A DNA stretch of 64,000 bases from Niastella sp. (GCA_017744515.1 JAGIBF010000021.1:21981-85980); one strand, 5' to 3'. Positions 53,687 through 62,415 are shown, counted from the first letter of the stretch. Numbers and translations are program-made. The notes: generated by a model not told the origin, from the letters alone.

Positions 53687-53845
53687 TTATTTATGATAAC
53701 CGGGGCCGCTGGAGCTCCACGTTTGTTGAGAACCAAATGAAAATATACGCCAGCCGGTATAATTGGCATACGTCATACCACCTGCCAGCAGCAGGGCCAG
53801 GATATAATACCATCCAAGCCTTTTTATATTGGGGTTGTTGATCAT
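53687..53845 (-). CDS. 52-residue single-pass membrane protein
   Basis: ATG at 53845-53843, TAA at 53689-53687. The product begins MINNPNIKRLGWYYIL, has one hydrophobic helix (about 12-24) and a polar Ser/Gly-rich tail ending SSSGPGYHK. Its ATG overlaps the stop of the DUF4178 gene (ATGA), and the stop is 17 bases before the DUF350 start, so it fits tightly in the operon. No family recognised. Start and stop placement support a real gene that ordinary length cut-offs miss. Confidence 0.7.
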   Translation of the reverse strand: MINNPNIKRLGWYYILALLLAGGMTYANYTGWRIFSFGSQQTWSSSGPGYHK

Positions 53846-55746
53846 TCGTCATTGGTTGAATAAGGTGAAAAAGCACTGTTCTCCCATCGGATCTTTTCGC
53901 GGTTGCGCGCATACAGGAACGCACCTAAGCCCGGTATAATAGCCATCAGAACGAAAATAAAAAAGTTGCGCCACATGGCTACGTCATACTTCGCCTCGAT
54001 GGTATAGTAAGCAGGCGAACTACCCACAGGCTTCGTAGCCATGATCTCCATGAAGTAAGTACCCTTCGGCAAATATTGTATAAACTCATCCGTTTCGGTA
54101 CTGCCTTCCGACCAGGACTCACCACCTTCATAGCCACTATAATACTCCACGCCTTCTTCAATAGTATATTCCGTTCCATTGTCGGCATTGACGAGTGTGA
54201 TGTTCGCTTCGAACCAGTTGTTGACAACAGGCGCCTGCAACGTCACCAGCAGGTTTGCCCGGGATTTGTCCAGCTTGAATTTAGACGTAACTACCTTATG
54301 ACTGGTCAGTGTATCTTCCAGGTACCACGTATTTTCAAACACCACTTCATTGCGCAGAAAGACATTGCCAATCAGGAACACGAACAAAAAAATAAGTACC
54401 ACACCTATTATAGATATCCGCAGAAAAGCAGGGTCAACAACGCCCCTTACCGGCTGTATAGCGCCAATCCCCGATTGATAAGGCAACGAAACTTCCTGAC
54501 CAAAAGCAGCATACAGCTCATTACGGCTGATCGACTCTCCGTGATACCAACAAAGGCCATTGGGATGCAGCTCACGCGCCCATAGTTCTGGCGGGCAGAT
54601 GAACTCCTTACAACCTATATTATCATGCTTGAACACATCGCCCGGAAACTCACCATAAGCATCGGAAATATTAAAATGATAACCATTGTACAACTGGAAT
54701 TCATCCGTACCATACTCCAACCAATCACTTTGCGACTTCCTCATCACCGGCGCCACCGCCGTTTCCCGCAGGAATATCCAATGCCCATTGTATTCGGAAA
54801 GAAAAGCATAACCCCGTACAGGATTAAATAAAGTATATTCCCTCCACGACCAGCCATGCGCGTCTTGCTTCACCGCAAAACCGATCATTTCATACTCTAT
54901 CCCCTTCAGCACGCCCTTCGCGTATAAAGGGATAGCAGGACTTTTATCATGCTTCATCCGCCGGCGAAACTTCACCCGCCCATCTACATAAGATAAGGCT
55001 GCTCCGCAATGCTTACAATTCCATGATTGTGACAGCGGAAAGGACTTTAACTCACCCGGCTTATTACAATGCGTACAAGTATATGTTTTAGTAACCTTAC
55101 CAATCTGCAATTGACGCAGCTGTTGAAAATTGAAATCTTCAAACGCCAGGTAATGAATACGGAAGTTGAGATAAACCTGGTTCTCCAGGTTTAACAATTC
55201 TAACCTGTCGCCACCTTCACTGGCCATTTCCAGGCTCGTAAACTCACCATTCCAATCGAATACCCAGGTCTCGCCTTCCACTTCAATGCTTTTGCACGTG
55301 TTTTTGCGCTCCAGTATGTACCACTTATTATCGATCGACTCCAGGAAACCATCACCGAATCCCAGTCCACTTACTTTGAAATAAGGCATCTTGGGATCGG
55401 GCGGTATCTTCTCATAAACGGCCAGCTGTCCATAGCAATCTACCAACGTATGCAGCGTACCATCTTCAAAATAAATACTCCAGTTATTGGCATAATCCTC
55501 TTCAAACAAACAACGCACCCGTCCAATAACGGTGAATTTCTTTCCGTGCCATACACCTGTAGTGCCAATCTGGATAGGCGTAAGCGTATCCTGCGCCTTC
55601 ACCATTAGCGGCTTTTCCTTCAACACGCCGTCATCCCATCGCTGCAGCCGGTTGCCACATTGATGACATACGATCAAATTGGTATCGCGCGAACGAAAAG
55701 TAAGAACCGATGAACAGGAGGGGCAGGTATGAAGGGTTAATGACAT
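53842..55746 (-). CDS. DUF4178 zinc-ribbon membrane protein
   Basis: The 634-residue protein has an N-terminal zinc ribbon (CPSCSS...CHQCG), a first DUF4178 domain (about 60-210), a second zinc ribbon (CTHCNK...CKHCG, about 225-250) and a second DUF4178 domain (about 275-410). Two helices follow (about 450-470 and 600-620), between them a beta-rich probably periplasmic domain with LVTLQAPVVNNWFEANITLVN. It would hold DUF4178 domains in the cytoplasm and a sensor-like domain outside. It is 12 bases after the SpeD-like gene. DUF4178 has no established activity. Confidence 0.85.
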   Translation of the reverse strand: MSLTLHTCPSCSSVLTFRSRDTNLIVCHQCGNRLQRWDDGVLKEKPLMVKAQDTLTPIQIGTTGVWHGKKFTVIGRVRCLFEEDYANNWSIYFEDGTLHTLVDCYGQLAVYEKIPPDPKMPYFKVSGLGFGDGFLESIDNKWYILERKNTCKSIEVEGETWVFDWNGEFTSLEMASEGGDRLELLNLENQVYLNFRIHYLAFEDFNFQQLRQLQIGKVTKTYTCTHCNKPGELKSFPLSQSWNCKHCGAALSYVDGRVKFRRRMKHDKSPAIPLYAKGVLKGIEYEMIGFAVKQDAHGWSWREYTLFNPVRGYAFLSEYNGHWIFLRETAVAPVMRKSQSDWLEYGTDEFQLYNGYHFNISDAYGEFPGDVFKHDNIGCKEFICPPELWARELHPNGLCWYHGESISRNELYAAFGQEVSLPYQSGIGAIQPVRGVVDPAFLRISIIGVVLIFLFVFLIGNVFLRNEVVFENTWYLEDTLTSHKVVTSKFKLDKSRANLLVTLQAPVVNNWFEANITLVNADNGTEYTIEEGVEYYSGYEGGESWSEGSTETDEFIQYLPKGTYFMEIMATKPVGSSPAYYTIEAKYDVAMWRNFFIFVLMAIIPGLGAFLYARNREKIRWENSAFSPYSTNDE

Positions 55747-55758
55747 GAGGCCGTACTG

Positions 55759-56112
55759 TTATCGTTTTATTTGTTGACAGGAAATAATACCGGCGCCGAA
55801 AAACGCTACCAGCTCATCAAACAATTGCCGCCCCGTATCATCATTGTAGCGTTGGTAGTTGGACAAATAAATATCCAGGTTCACCCGCTCATATTCCGGC
55901 CAGGTGTGCAGGGAAATATGCGATTCACTCAGGCAGATCACCGCCGTAAAACCACCGGGCTCAAAATCATGGTACACCTCCCCCAGCTTGCTGAGGCCGT
56001 GCTTTATTACCTGTGTATCCAGTAATGCTTTTACTGCTGCGGACCTTTCAAGCAGGTGCTTTTGAGAAGAGGATATCTCTGCAATGATGTGTAAGCCAGG
56101 TTGATAATTCAT
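55759..56112 (-). CDS. speD: SpeD-like pyruvoyl-dependent decarboxylase
   Basis: The 117-residue protein has the self-cleavage site of class 1b AdoMet decarboxylases, SESHISLHTWPE, with Ser64 as the expected pyruvoyl source and His69 as the processing residue. Relative to the Thermotoga enzyme (Ser63, His68, Cys83), the catalytic Cys position is Ser84 (DIYLSN). It may still make decarboxylated AdoMet for the aminopropyltransferase two genes downstream of DUF350, or decarboxylate another amino acid as some SpeD homologues do. First gene of the operon that ends at 50327. The terminator at 56174-56202 isolates it from the upstream peptidase genes. Confidence 0.85.
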   Translation of the reverse strand: MNYQPGLHIIAEISSSQKHLLERSAAVKALLDTQVIKHGLSKLGEVYHDFEPGGFTAVICLSESHISLHTWPEYERVNLDIYLSNYQRYNDDTGRQLFDELVAFFGAGIISCQQIKR

Positions 56113-56173
56113 GTTGGGTGATTCCGCTGAGAAAGGATAAATCTATAGAGAAAAACGATAGTGGCAAAATGAA

Positions 56174-56202
56174 AGAGGTGACACCTGGAAGGCATCACCT
56201 CT
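56174..56202 (-). terminator. Terminator between the M90 peptidase gene and the SpeD-like gene
   Basis: AGAGGTGA (56174-56181) and TCACCTCT (56195-56202) form an 8-bp stem; on the minus strand followed by TTCATTTTG. It separates the peptidase transcript from the SpeD operon. Confidence 0.65.
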
Positions 56203-56250
56203 TATATAAAACATCTGTAAAACCAAAAACAAAAACAGTCAGATCTATTA

Positions 56251-57096
56251 TTAAGCCGCGATCTTATTGGCAGTATTCACGATCACAGAGGGGTCCTGGC
56301 GCAGCAAATGCGTCATCGCCTTGTACAGCTCCGGCAACTCATGACGCAGGCGAATAGGATTCTCGAAGAATACCTCTACACTCACCGCCCAGAATTCATG
56401 ATAATTGCTGCCGGCATAGTCGCCCAGAATATTCTTAGCCCCCTGTTGCATGGATTCAAAAATAGGGCGCGCCACTTTAGAGAAGTTCTTGAACTCTTTT
56501 TTGAAGTGCTTATCTTCTTCGGTCTTGGTCACAAAGTTTACCCACGCCAATGCATGACCCATTTCATGCAAGCCAACATTGCAGTTGGTAGATTCGCCCT
56601 TAATTCCTTTCAGGAAATTATCCCAGGATAAATAAATACCACTCAGGTCTACATGCCCCTGAAACGGACGCGAATAAAAACCATAATGATAATCATCCTT
56701 GATCACAAAAATATCCCTGAAGTAATTCAATGAATACTTCTCCAATCCAAAAGTGAGCTGTATAGCAGCAGCGCTGATCAGAATGGGCATTTCAGCACTC
56801 TCACTCACCTCTATATAATGGAAGCGTTTGGCTTTGCGGAACAAATAAGTGCGGAAAAGGAATTTACGTTGCTCTTCGAGGTTCAACCTGTTATAATAAC
56901 GGTAGTAACGCGAAATGATAGAATGATAAAACGTTTCTTGTGCGAGAAATGATTTGTACTGACGTTTAACATTAAGGCGGTTGATCCACTCACCCACCGG
57001 ATTCTGGAGAATGAGGATGCTTGTAACCACCAGGAAAATGATCAAAATTTCCATAAGGGTCCATTTTTTCTTTCTGTGAATAGGTACGCGAGCCAC
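56251..57096 (-). CDS. M90 (MtfA-like) zinc peptidase, membrane-anchored, copy 2
   Basis: One N-terminal helix (MEILIIFLVVTSILILQ) follows a basic stretch. The MtfA-type catalytic core has HEMGH in VGLHEMGHALAW, with the downstream acidic motif EFWAVSVEVFFENP. MtfA is a zinc aminopeptidase that titrates the regulator Mlc in Enterobacteria; here Mlc is absent from view. Start: GTG at 57096 puts basic RKKK before the helix; ATG at 57054 begins directly at the helix. Paralogue of the gene at 57274. Confidence 0.85.
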   Translation of the reverse strand: MARVPIHRKKKWTLMEILIIFLVVTSILILQNPVGEWINRLNVKRQYKSFLAQETFYHSIISRYYRYYNRLNLEEQRKFLFRTYLFRKAKRFHYIEVSESAEMPILISAAAIQLTFGLEKYSLNYFRDIFVIKDDYHYGFYSRPFQGHVDLSGIYLSWDNFLKGIKGESTNCNVGLHEMGHALAWVNFVTKTEEDKHFKKEFKNFSKVARPIFESMQQGAKNILGDYAGSNYHEFWAVSVEVFFENPIRLRHELPELYKAMTHLLRQDPSVIVNTANKIAA

Positions 57097-57169
57097 GGAT
57101 TGGTTTCACAAAGTCTGGATTAGAAAAAACGGTCTTTCGGGAGATAGAATTTGATAGATAATTGGGGGA

Positions 57170-57185
57170 TCAGATCGTGATCTGA
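57170..57185. promoter_or_regulatory. Palindrome between the two M90 genes
   Basis: TCAGATC-GT-GATCTGA, a perfect 7-bp inverted repeat in the 177-base gap. Could be an operator or small hairpin; no binding protein known. Confidence 0.4.
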
Positions 57186-57273
57186 CTTATAAACTGGTTA
57201 CAAAATAGAAACAATAGTTCATAAATGAAAGCCCTTCCGCCAAATTTTATGGAGATATTATAACAGGCTGGCT

Positions 57274-58266
57274 TTAAACATTTTCTACCGGACTTAGGAG
57301 AACATTGCCCGTTAGAATATCCTGATTTAGCAATACACACATAGCTGCATATAATTCAGGCAATTGTATCTTAAAAGAGGTAGGACGTTCGAAGAAATTC
57401 TCTACACACACGGCCCAAAACTCCTCGTAGCGCGTAGCAGCATAGCGCCCCAGGAAGCCACCGGTATGGTCCGATTGCATATCCTCGAACACAGCACGGC
57501 CGGTTCTTGAAAAACGTACAAACCTGTCATGAAAATCATCATCCCGGCCATCCTCCACATTAAAGTTCACATACGCCAGCGCGTGAGCCATTTCGTGGAG
57601 ACCTACATTATCACCATCCTGGTAATTGTCATAACCCTTCAAAAAATTACTCCACGACAAATAGATCCCATCATGCGTCACATGCCCCTGGAAAGGCACA
57701 CTGTTGAAACCATAATGATAATCATGGTGCATCACATATATCTTTTCAAAATGCTCCATCAGGTAATGTTCCAATCCGAAAGTAAGTTGTACAGCAGTGG
57801 CGCTGATGAGTAGCGGCATGCGTTCTTCAGGAGCGATCTCTACGTATTCAAATTGCTTGGTGGTCATGAACACTACCGTGCGGCGCACAAACCTTTCCTG
57901 TTCAGCAGGCGGCAGGTTGCGGTAATAAGGCAGGTATTGCTGAAGAATAGCGTGATAGTCAATTTGCTTGTCGTCATAAACCCCCTTCGCCTTCAGAGAA
58001 TAGAAAAACAAGCGCAGTCGCTGCGGAAAGCGGGGAAAAAACAACCTGATCAAAAGAACACCCATGAAAATGCCAAACAGCCAGTTGCCCACCCAATCAG
58101 CCCTGTATTGCTGCTTCCCGGTCATAACATGCACGCGCTGAAGCAGCAAAGCTGTATCTGTCCGGACAGGCTCTTGCACCGTGCGGTAAACAGTATCCCC
58201 CTGGAAGCCCATCAATATATAAGTAGAATCCTGCGGCATGAGCCTAAAATAATCATTTCCGGTCAC
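57274..58266 (-). CDS. M90 (MtfA-like) zinc peptidase, membrane-anchored, copy 1
   Basis: About 330 residues with a polar N-terminal part, one helix (WLFGIFMGVLLIRLFF, about 63-78), and a MtfA core with HEMAH (VGLHEMAHALAYVNF) and EFWAVCVENFFERP. The helix places the peptidase domain on one side of the inner membrane. Start uncertain: GTG at 58266 or ATG at 58239. Shares about the whole catalytic domain with the next gene, so the pair arose by tandem duplication. Divergent from aspS. Confidence 0.85.
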   Translation of the reverse strand: MTGNDYFRLMPQDSTYILMGFQGDTVYRTVQEPVRTDTALLLQRVHVMTGKQQYRADWVGNWLFGIFMGVLLIRLFFPRFPQRLRLFFYSLKAKGVYDDKQIDYHAILQQYLPYYRNLPPAEQERFVRRTVVFMTTKQFEYVEIAPEERMPLLISATAVQLTFGLEHYLMEHFEKIYVMHHDYHYGFNSVPFQGHVTHDGIYLSWSNFLKGYDNYQDGDNVGLHEMAHALAYVNFNVEDGRDDDFHDRFVRFSRTGRAVFEDMQSDHTGGFLGRYAATRYEEFWAVCVENFFERPTSFKIQLPELYAAMCVLLNQDILTGNVLLSPVENV

Positions 58267-58300
58267 CCCGGTCAGCAGCGCAAGGATACCTGTTTTCTGT

Positions 58301-58308
58301 TACCTTTG
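58301..58308 (+). promoter_or_regulatory. -7 box TACCTTTG of aspS
   Basis: TAnnTTTG match 162 bases before the ATG; no TTG at the usual distance. The resulting long leader holds a CCGGC/GCCGG hairpin near 58377-58395. Confidence 0.5.
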
Positions 58309-58469
58309 CCCCTCACTGTTCAAAAGTGACCAATTGAAATTTGAATATTGAATACTAACAGTTTACAGATGCCTGGCCGGCATTTTCAGGCCGGTAGGAA
58401 CAGGTTCCGTAAACAACGTTCCATTTCAGTATTCATTGTAACCAGCAAAAACATTAAATAAAAAATAGG

Positions 58470-60299
58470 ATGTACAGAACGCATACCTGTGGCGAACTAC
58501 GGTTAGCACAGGCCGGCCAGGAAGTAACACTCGCCGGTTGGATACAGACGGTCAGGAAATTCGGCAGCATCACATTCGCTGATCTGCGCGACCGGTACGG
58601 CATTACCCAACTGTTATTTGCGGAAGAACTGAATCCCGTGCTGGATCAACAGCCGCTGGGACGTGAATTCGTTGTACAAGTTGTGGGACAGGTAACAGAA
58701 CGCACCAATAAAAACCCCAACCTGCCAACCGGAGATGTAGAAATCAAGGTAAAGTCATTCACTATTCTCAATAAATCGGTAACACCGCCCTTCACGATAC
58801 AGGACGAAACAGACGGAGGCGATGACCTGCGCATGAAGTTCAGGTACCTCGACCTGCGCCGCAATGCGGTAAAAAAGAACCTGGAATTGCGCTATGCAGT
58901 CAACCGGGCAGCCAGGAACTACCTCCATGAACAAAACTTCATGGACCTCGAGACACCCTTCCTCATCAAGAGTACGCCCGAAGGCGCCCGCGACTTCGTG
59001 GTACCCTCTCGTATGAACCCTGGTCAGTTCTATGCATTGCCCCAATCGCCCCAAACCTTCAAGCAGCTCCTGATGGTGAGCGGTTACGACCGTTACTACC
59101 AGGTAGTAAAATGCTTTCGCGATGAGGACCTGCGTGCTGACCGTCAGCCGGAGTTCACACAGATCGACTGCGAAATGAGCTTCGTGGAGCAGGAAGACAT
59201 CCTCAATATGTTTGAAGGCATGATCAAACATATCTTCAAGACCGTAAAGAACATCGACTATACAGAGACAGTACAACGGATGACCTGGGAAGACGCCATG
59301 TGGCAATATGGCAATGACAAACCCGATATCCGCTTCGGCATGTCACTGCTGAATATTAAATCAGCTTTCTCCAAAGAACATGAGGCAAGGGCAAAGAAAG
59401 AACTGATTGCCGGCGTCGACTTCAAAGTATTCAACGATGCAGAGACGGTGGTAGCTATCGCTGTTCCCGGCTGTGCAGAATATACCCGCAAGCAAACAGA
59501 TGAACTGACCGACTGGGTAAAACGTCCGCAGATCGGCATGCAGGGATTGGTATTTATCAAATGCAATGCAGACGGCACCTATAAAAGTAGCGTAGACAAA
59601 TTCTTTACCGAAGACAAACTGAAAGCCATTGCCGATGCTGCCGGCGCCAAAGCTGGCGACCTGGTATTGATACTGGCTGGACTGGAAGAGCGCACACGCA
59701 AAGCAATGAGTGAGCTGCGCCTCGAAATGGGCGAAAGATTGGGATTGCGCAGAAAAGATGAGTTTAAATTACTGTGGGTGCTCGACTTCCCGCTGTTTGA
59801 ATACGCCGAAGAAGACAACCGCTGGGTAGCCCGCCACCATCCATTCACAGCGCCCAAGCCCGATCAGATAGCTACTATGATCGATAACAACCCCGTTATC
59901 GAGAACGCAGCAGAATATCTTAAGCACCCTTATGCCAATATCAAGGCCAATGCCTACGACATGGTATTGAATGGTAATGAAATTGGTGGTGGCTCCATCC
60001 GGATCTTCCAACGCGACCTGCAGGAGAAGATGTTTGCCGCATTGGGCATGAGCAAAGAAGAAGCCCTGCACAAATTTGGGTTCCTGCTCGGCGCCTTCGA
60101 ATACGGTGCGCCTCCACATGGCGGTATTGCATTCGGTTTCGACCGTCTGTGCGCAATCCTCGGTGGCAGCGAAAGCATCCGTGACTTCATCGCATTCCCC
60201 AAGAACAATAGCGGTCGCGACGTAATGCTCGATGCTCCATCGTCTATCGACAATAAACAACTGGACGAATTACAGATCAGGTTGAACTTGAAAGCCTGA
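58470..60299 (+). CDS. aspS: Aspartate--tRNA ligase
   Basis: The 609-residue class II synthetase has an OB-fold anticodon-binding domain ([22 protein letters not shown]), motif 2 ([24 protein letters not shown]), a bacterial GAD insertion (about 290-420) and motif 3 ([13 protein letters not shown]). It charges tRNA-Asp in the cytosol. Length is as usual for bacterial AspRS with GAD domain. Confidence 0.97.
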   Translation: MYRTHTCGELRLAQAGQEVTLAGWIQTVRKFGSITFADLRDRYGITQLLFAEELNPVLDQQPLGREFVVQVVGQVTERTNKNPNLPTGDVEIKVKSFTILNKSVTPPFTIQDETDGGDDLRMKFRYLDLRRNAVKKNLELRYAVNRAARNYLHEQNFMDLETPFLIKSTPEGARDFVVPSRMNPGQFYALPQSPQTFKQLLMVSGYDRYYQVVKCFRDEDLRADRQPEFTQIDCEMSFVEQEDILNMFEGMIKHIFKTVKNIDYTETVQRMTWEDAMWQYGNDKPDIRFGMSLLNIKSAFSKEHEARAKKELIAGVDFKVFNDAETVVAIAVPGCAEYTRKQTDELTDWVKRPQIGMQGLVFIKCNADGTYKSSVDKFFTEDKLKAIADAAGAKAGDLVLILAGLEERTRKAMSELRLEMGERLGLRRKDEFKLLWVLDFPLFEYAEEDNRWVARHHPFTAPKPDQIATMIDNNPVIENAAEYLKHPYANIKANAYDMVLNGNEIGGGSIRIFQRDLQEKMFAALGMSKEEALHKFGFLLGAFEYGAPPHGGIAFGFDRLCAILGGSESIRDFIAFPKNNSGRDVMLDAPSSIDNKQLDELQIRLNLKA

Positions 60300-60355
60300 A
60301 CGGTTTAGGCGGGAGAAGGGGTTATTAGAAACAGATAAGAAGACTTACAACATAC

Positions 60356-60389
60356 AAGGTACAAGAGCAGGTAACACTCCTTGTACCTT
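60356..60389 (+). terminator. Rho-independent terminator of aspS
   Basis: AAGGTACAAG (60356-60365) with CTTGTACCTT (60380-60389) followed by TTTCTTTTT. Confidence 0.85.
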
Positions 60390-60435
60390 TTTCTTTTTAG
60401 CAATAAGAATAGAAAGCGTAAATAGTATCTATAGC

Positions 60436-61095
60436 TTAATCGATTAGTTTGTTGCGCATTCCGTACATGATCAGGCCGGCGATTGTTTTAGCACCTACTT
60501 TGGACTTCATGTTCTGACGGATCGTCTCTACAGTCCGGGGGCTCAGAAATATCTCTTTGGAAATCTCTTCGGTGGTCTTGTCTTCGGCCAGCAGTTTCAA
60601 AATACGAACTTCTTTCTCTGAGAACTTAACGGGGTTGGGGTAAAACTGCCTCACCTGCTTCTTGGTTTGCAGCTTAGATAAAACAGCTTTGTTTACCAGG
60701 TCGTTGAAATAAAAGTCATCATTCATGCAGGTCAGGATAGCCTGGTAGATCTCCTCGGGGTCTGATGTCTTGGTGAGATAGGCATTAGCGCCCATTTCCA
60801 TCATCTTGGTGATCATTTCCTGATCGTCATACATGGTAAGTACAATGATCTTTACATCACTATACTCTTTGCGGAGAATGCCGATAGCATTAACCCCATC
60901 CATTTCAGGCATCCGGATATCCATCAGCAGCACGTCGGGCTTCTTCAATTGCATTTTGTGCATCAGGTCCTTGCCATCTTCGGCTTCCCAAAGGATTCTT
61001 AGGTATTCCTTACCTTTCAGAGCCATTCTAATACCATCACGGAAGATTTTGTGGTCGTCCGCGAGCGAAACTTTGATTACCAGTTCAGCACTCAT
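60436..61095 (-). CDS. NarL/FixJ-type response regulator
   Basis: Receiver domain with Asp59 (LLMDIRMPEMDG) and Lys near 109 (AYLTKT), and a C-terminal LuxR-type helix-turn-helix (about 150-215: FSEKEVRILKLLAEDKTTEEISKEIFLSPRTVETIRQ). No kinase gene adjoins it; the HisKA_3 kinase at 63154 is the nearest candidate partner. Transcribed toward aspS. Confidence 0.92.
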   Translation of the reverse strand: MSAELVIKVSLADDHKIFRDGIRMALKGKEYLRILWEAEDGKDLMHKMQLKKPDVLLMDIRMPEMDGVNAIGILRKEYSDVKIIVLTMYDDQEMITKMMEMGANAYLTKTSDPEEIYQAILTCMNDDFYFNDLVNKAVLSKLQTKKQVRQFYPNPVKFSEKEVRILKLLAEDKTTEEISKEIFLSPRTVETIRQNMKSKVGAKTIAGLIMYGMRNKLID

Positions 61096-61359
61096 AGTTG
61101 TAGGCGGGTTTGGCGTATTAACGGGTTATTAGGCTACATAAATATTTGGATTATGGTCCACAACTCCAATTGCCAGGGATAATACCGTTACAAGCTCACA
61201 AGGCGACCCTGTGCAGGCAATTTCGTGTAAAAAAATTACCTGACCGACACAACAGTAGTTAGTTGATTATTATCAATCGGAGTTTTTCGAACCGGGGATA
61301 TTGAACTTTTACGTTCAGCCCTGTAAATACTGAACGCATAAAAACGAGCAAAAGTGCTC

Positions 61360-61390
61360 TTGACCTATATAAAGTATCCGGTTATTTTTG
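61360..61390 (+). promoter_or_regulatory. Strong promoter far upstream of the gene at 61988 (TTG-N20-TATTTTTG)
   Basis: TTG at 61360-61362, exactly 20 bases, then TATTTTTG at 61383-61390. Transcription would begin near 61396, almost 600 bases before the next start codon. Confidence 0.75.
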
Positions 61391-61523
61391 TTTTGAAGTT
61401 GATTGGTGGAAGGATAGGCAACCTCTCATATCCAATGTCCTGAGTTACCGTCCAGAAAAAATTTCCAATTTATCTTATGTAAAACCAGTCAAATCCAATA
61501 TCAGTCAACTTCTTCTTTCTTCT

Positions 61524-61554
61524 GTTTGTTGAATCTACCTCACCGTTTGTTGAA
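61524..61554. repeat. Direct repeat GTTTGTTGAA with 21-base period
   Basis: GTTTGTTGAA at 61524-61533 and 61545-61554, with similar flanks (CTACC-TCA and CTTACCCTCA). Two helical turns apart, as in paired regulator sites such as those of LytTR proteins. Confidence 0.5.
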
Positions 61555-61987
61555 GCTTACCCTCAAGTCAGTCACCATGTCAAGTGCTACCTTTCCGGAA
61601 ATATACCATTAAAAGCCGGGGAGAGAAAAACAGCACAATATTTGTAGCTTATCCAACCAGATAGTCCCGTTTTTAAAATCCACTTACCACTAAGTATTTA
61701 TACTTATCCACATTTTGCCTCGTTTTGTTAATAACCTTACTCAATTCGTAACTCTACTCATCCAAAACGCGCATTCTACGTTAGTAAAAATACTGTGTTA
61801 TTCTCGCGATTTTACTCGTTTTTGCCTCGTACACTTACTACCCGAATCCTCGCAAATCCACTACAGCATTGAATTGTAGGCAATTTAATCCATTTTAACC
61901 ATCCATGCTACCCGTTGTCCACCTTTTTTTTTTGGAGGTTTTTTGGTGTTCCAAACTACTATTCTAAACCTCTAAAAACTTACTACT

Positions 61988-62362
61988 ATGATGCAAAATG
62001 AACTCATCACCAAGCGTCCTATGGCTGAAATCGGTGAGGAAGTTGGCTATCAACTGGGAACTGAATTTATCTCTAACTACCGGAATGCCAATCCAAATGA
62101 GACCCTCTCTTACGTAATTGGCAAGAACATTATCGAAAAAATCCTGGCTCAACCTGGCTGTGAAGGCATTCACTTCTACAATGCTATCAACGAGTACGGT
62201 AAAAAGACCCTGGTTTACGTAGGTATCGACAAAGACGGCAAGAACATTTTCGAATACACTGCCGTAAATAACGAAGGTAATATTACGAACGAAGGTGGTA
62301 TCGTTGGCGACAGAACTGACGGCGACGGCGAATCATGGTGGAAATGGATCTTCGGCTGGTAA
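61988..62362 (+). CDS. Small soluble protein of unknown function
   Basis: The 124-residue acidic protein has no signal peptide or helix. The N-terminal two-thirds look alpha/beta (IGEEVGYQLGTEFISNYRNANPNETLSYVIGKNIIEKIL); the C-terminus is Gly/Asp-rich and ends in an aromatic WWKWIFGW motif. No family recognised. The start has two Met codons in a row; the first is used. It lies after the long ORF-free leader region. Confidence 0.6.
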   Translation: MMQNELITKRPMAEIGEEVGYQLGTEFISNYRNANPNETLSYVIGKNIIEKILAQPGCEGIHFYNAINEYGKKTLVYVGIDKDGKNIFEYTAVNNEGNITNEGGIVGDRTDGDGESWWKWIFGW

Positions 62363-62384
62363 AAAAGTCTTTTTTCCTGATTAC

Positions 62385-62415
62385 TTGACTATTAAGCAAA
62401 TGCCGTTTATATTTG
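62385..62415 (+). promoter_or_regulatory. Promoter of the gene at 62433 (TTG-N20-TATATTTG)
   Basis: TTG at 62385-62387, 20 bases, TATATTTG at 62408-62415, ending 17 bases before the TTG start codon. Confidence 0.8.

Larger units (their letters stand above)
61096..61987. other. ORF-free 890-base region with promoter and direct repeats
   Basis: No coding region is supported on either strand. The stretch contains a full promoter at 61360-61390, a 10-bp direct repeat GTTTGTTGAA at 61524-61533 and 61545-61554 (21-base period), CAGTCAA at 61486-61492 and 61502-61508, and a T9 run before GGAGG at 61934-61938. It may be a long leader of the gene at 61988 or encode a non-coding RNA. Confidence 0.6.
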
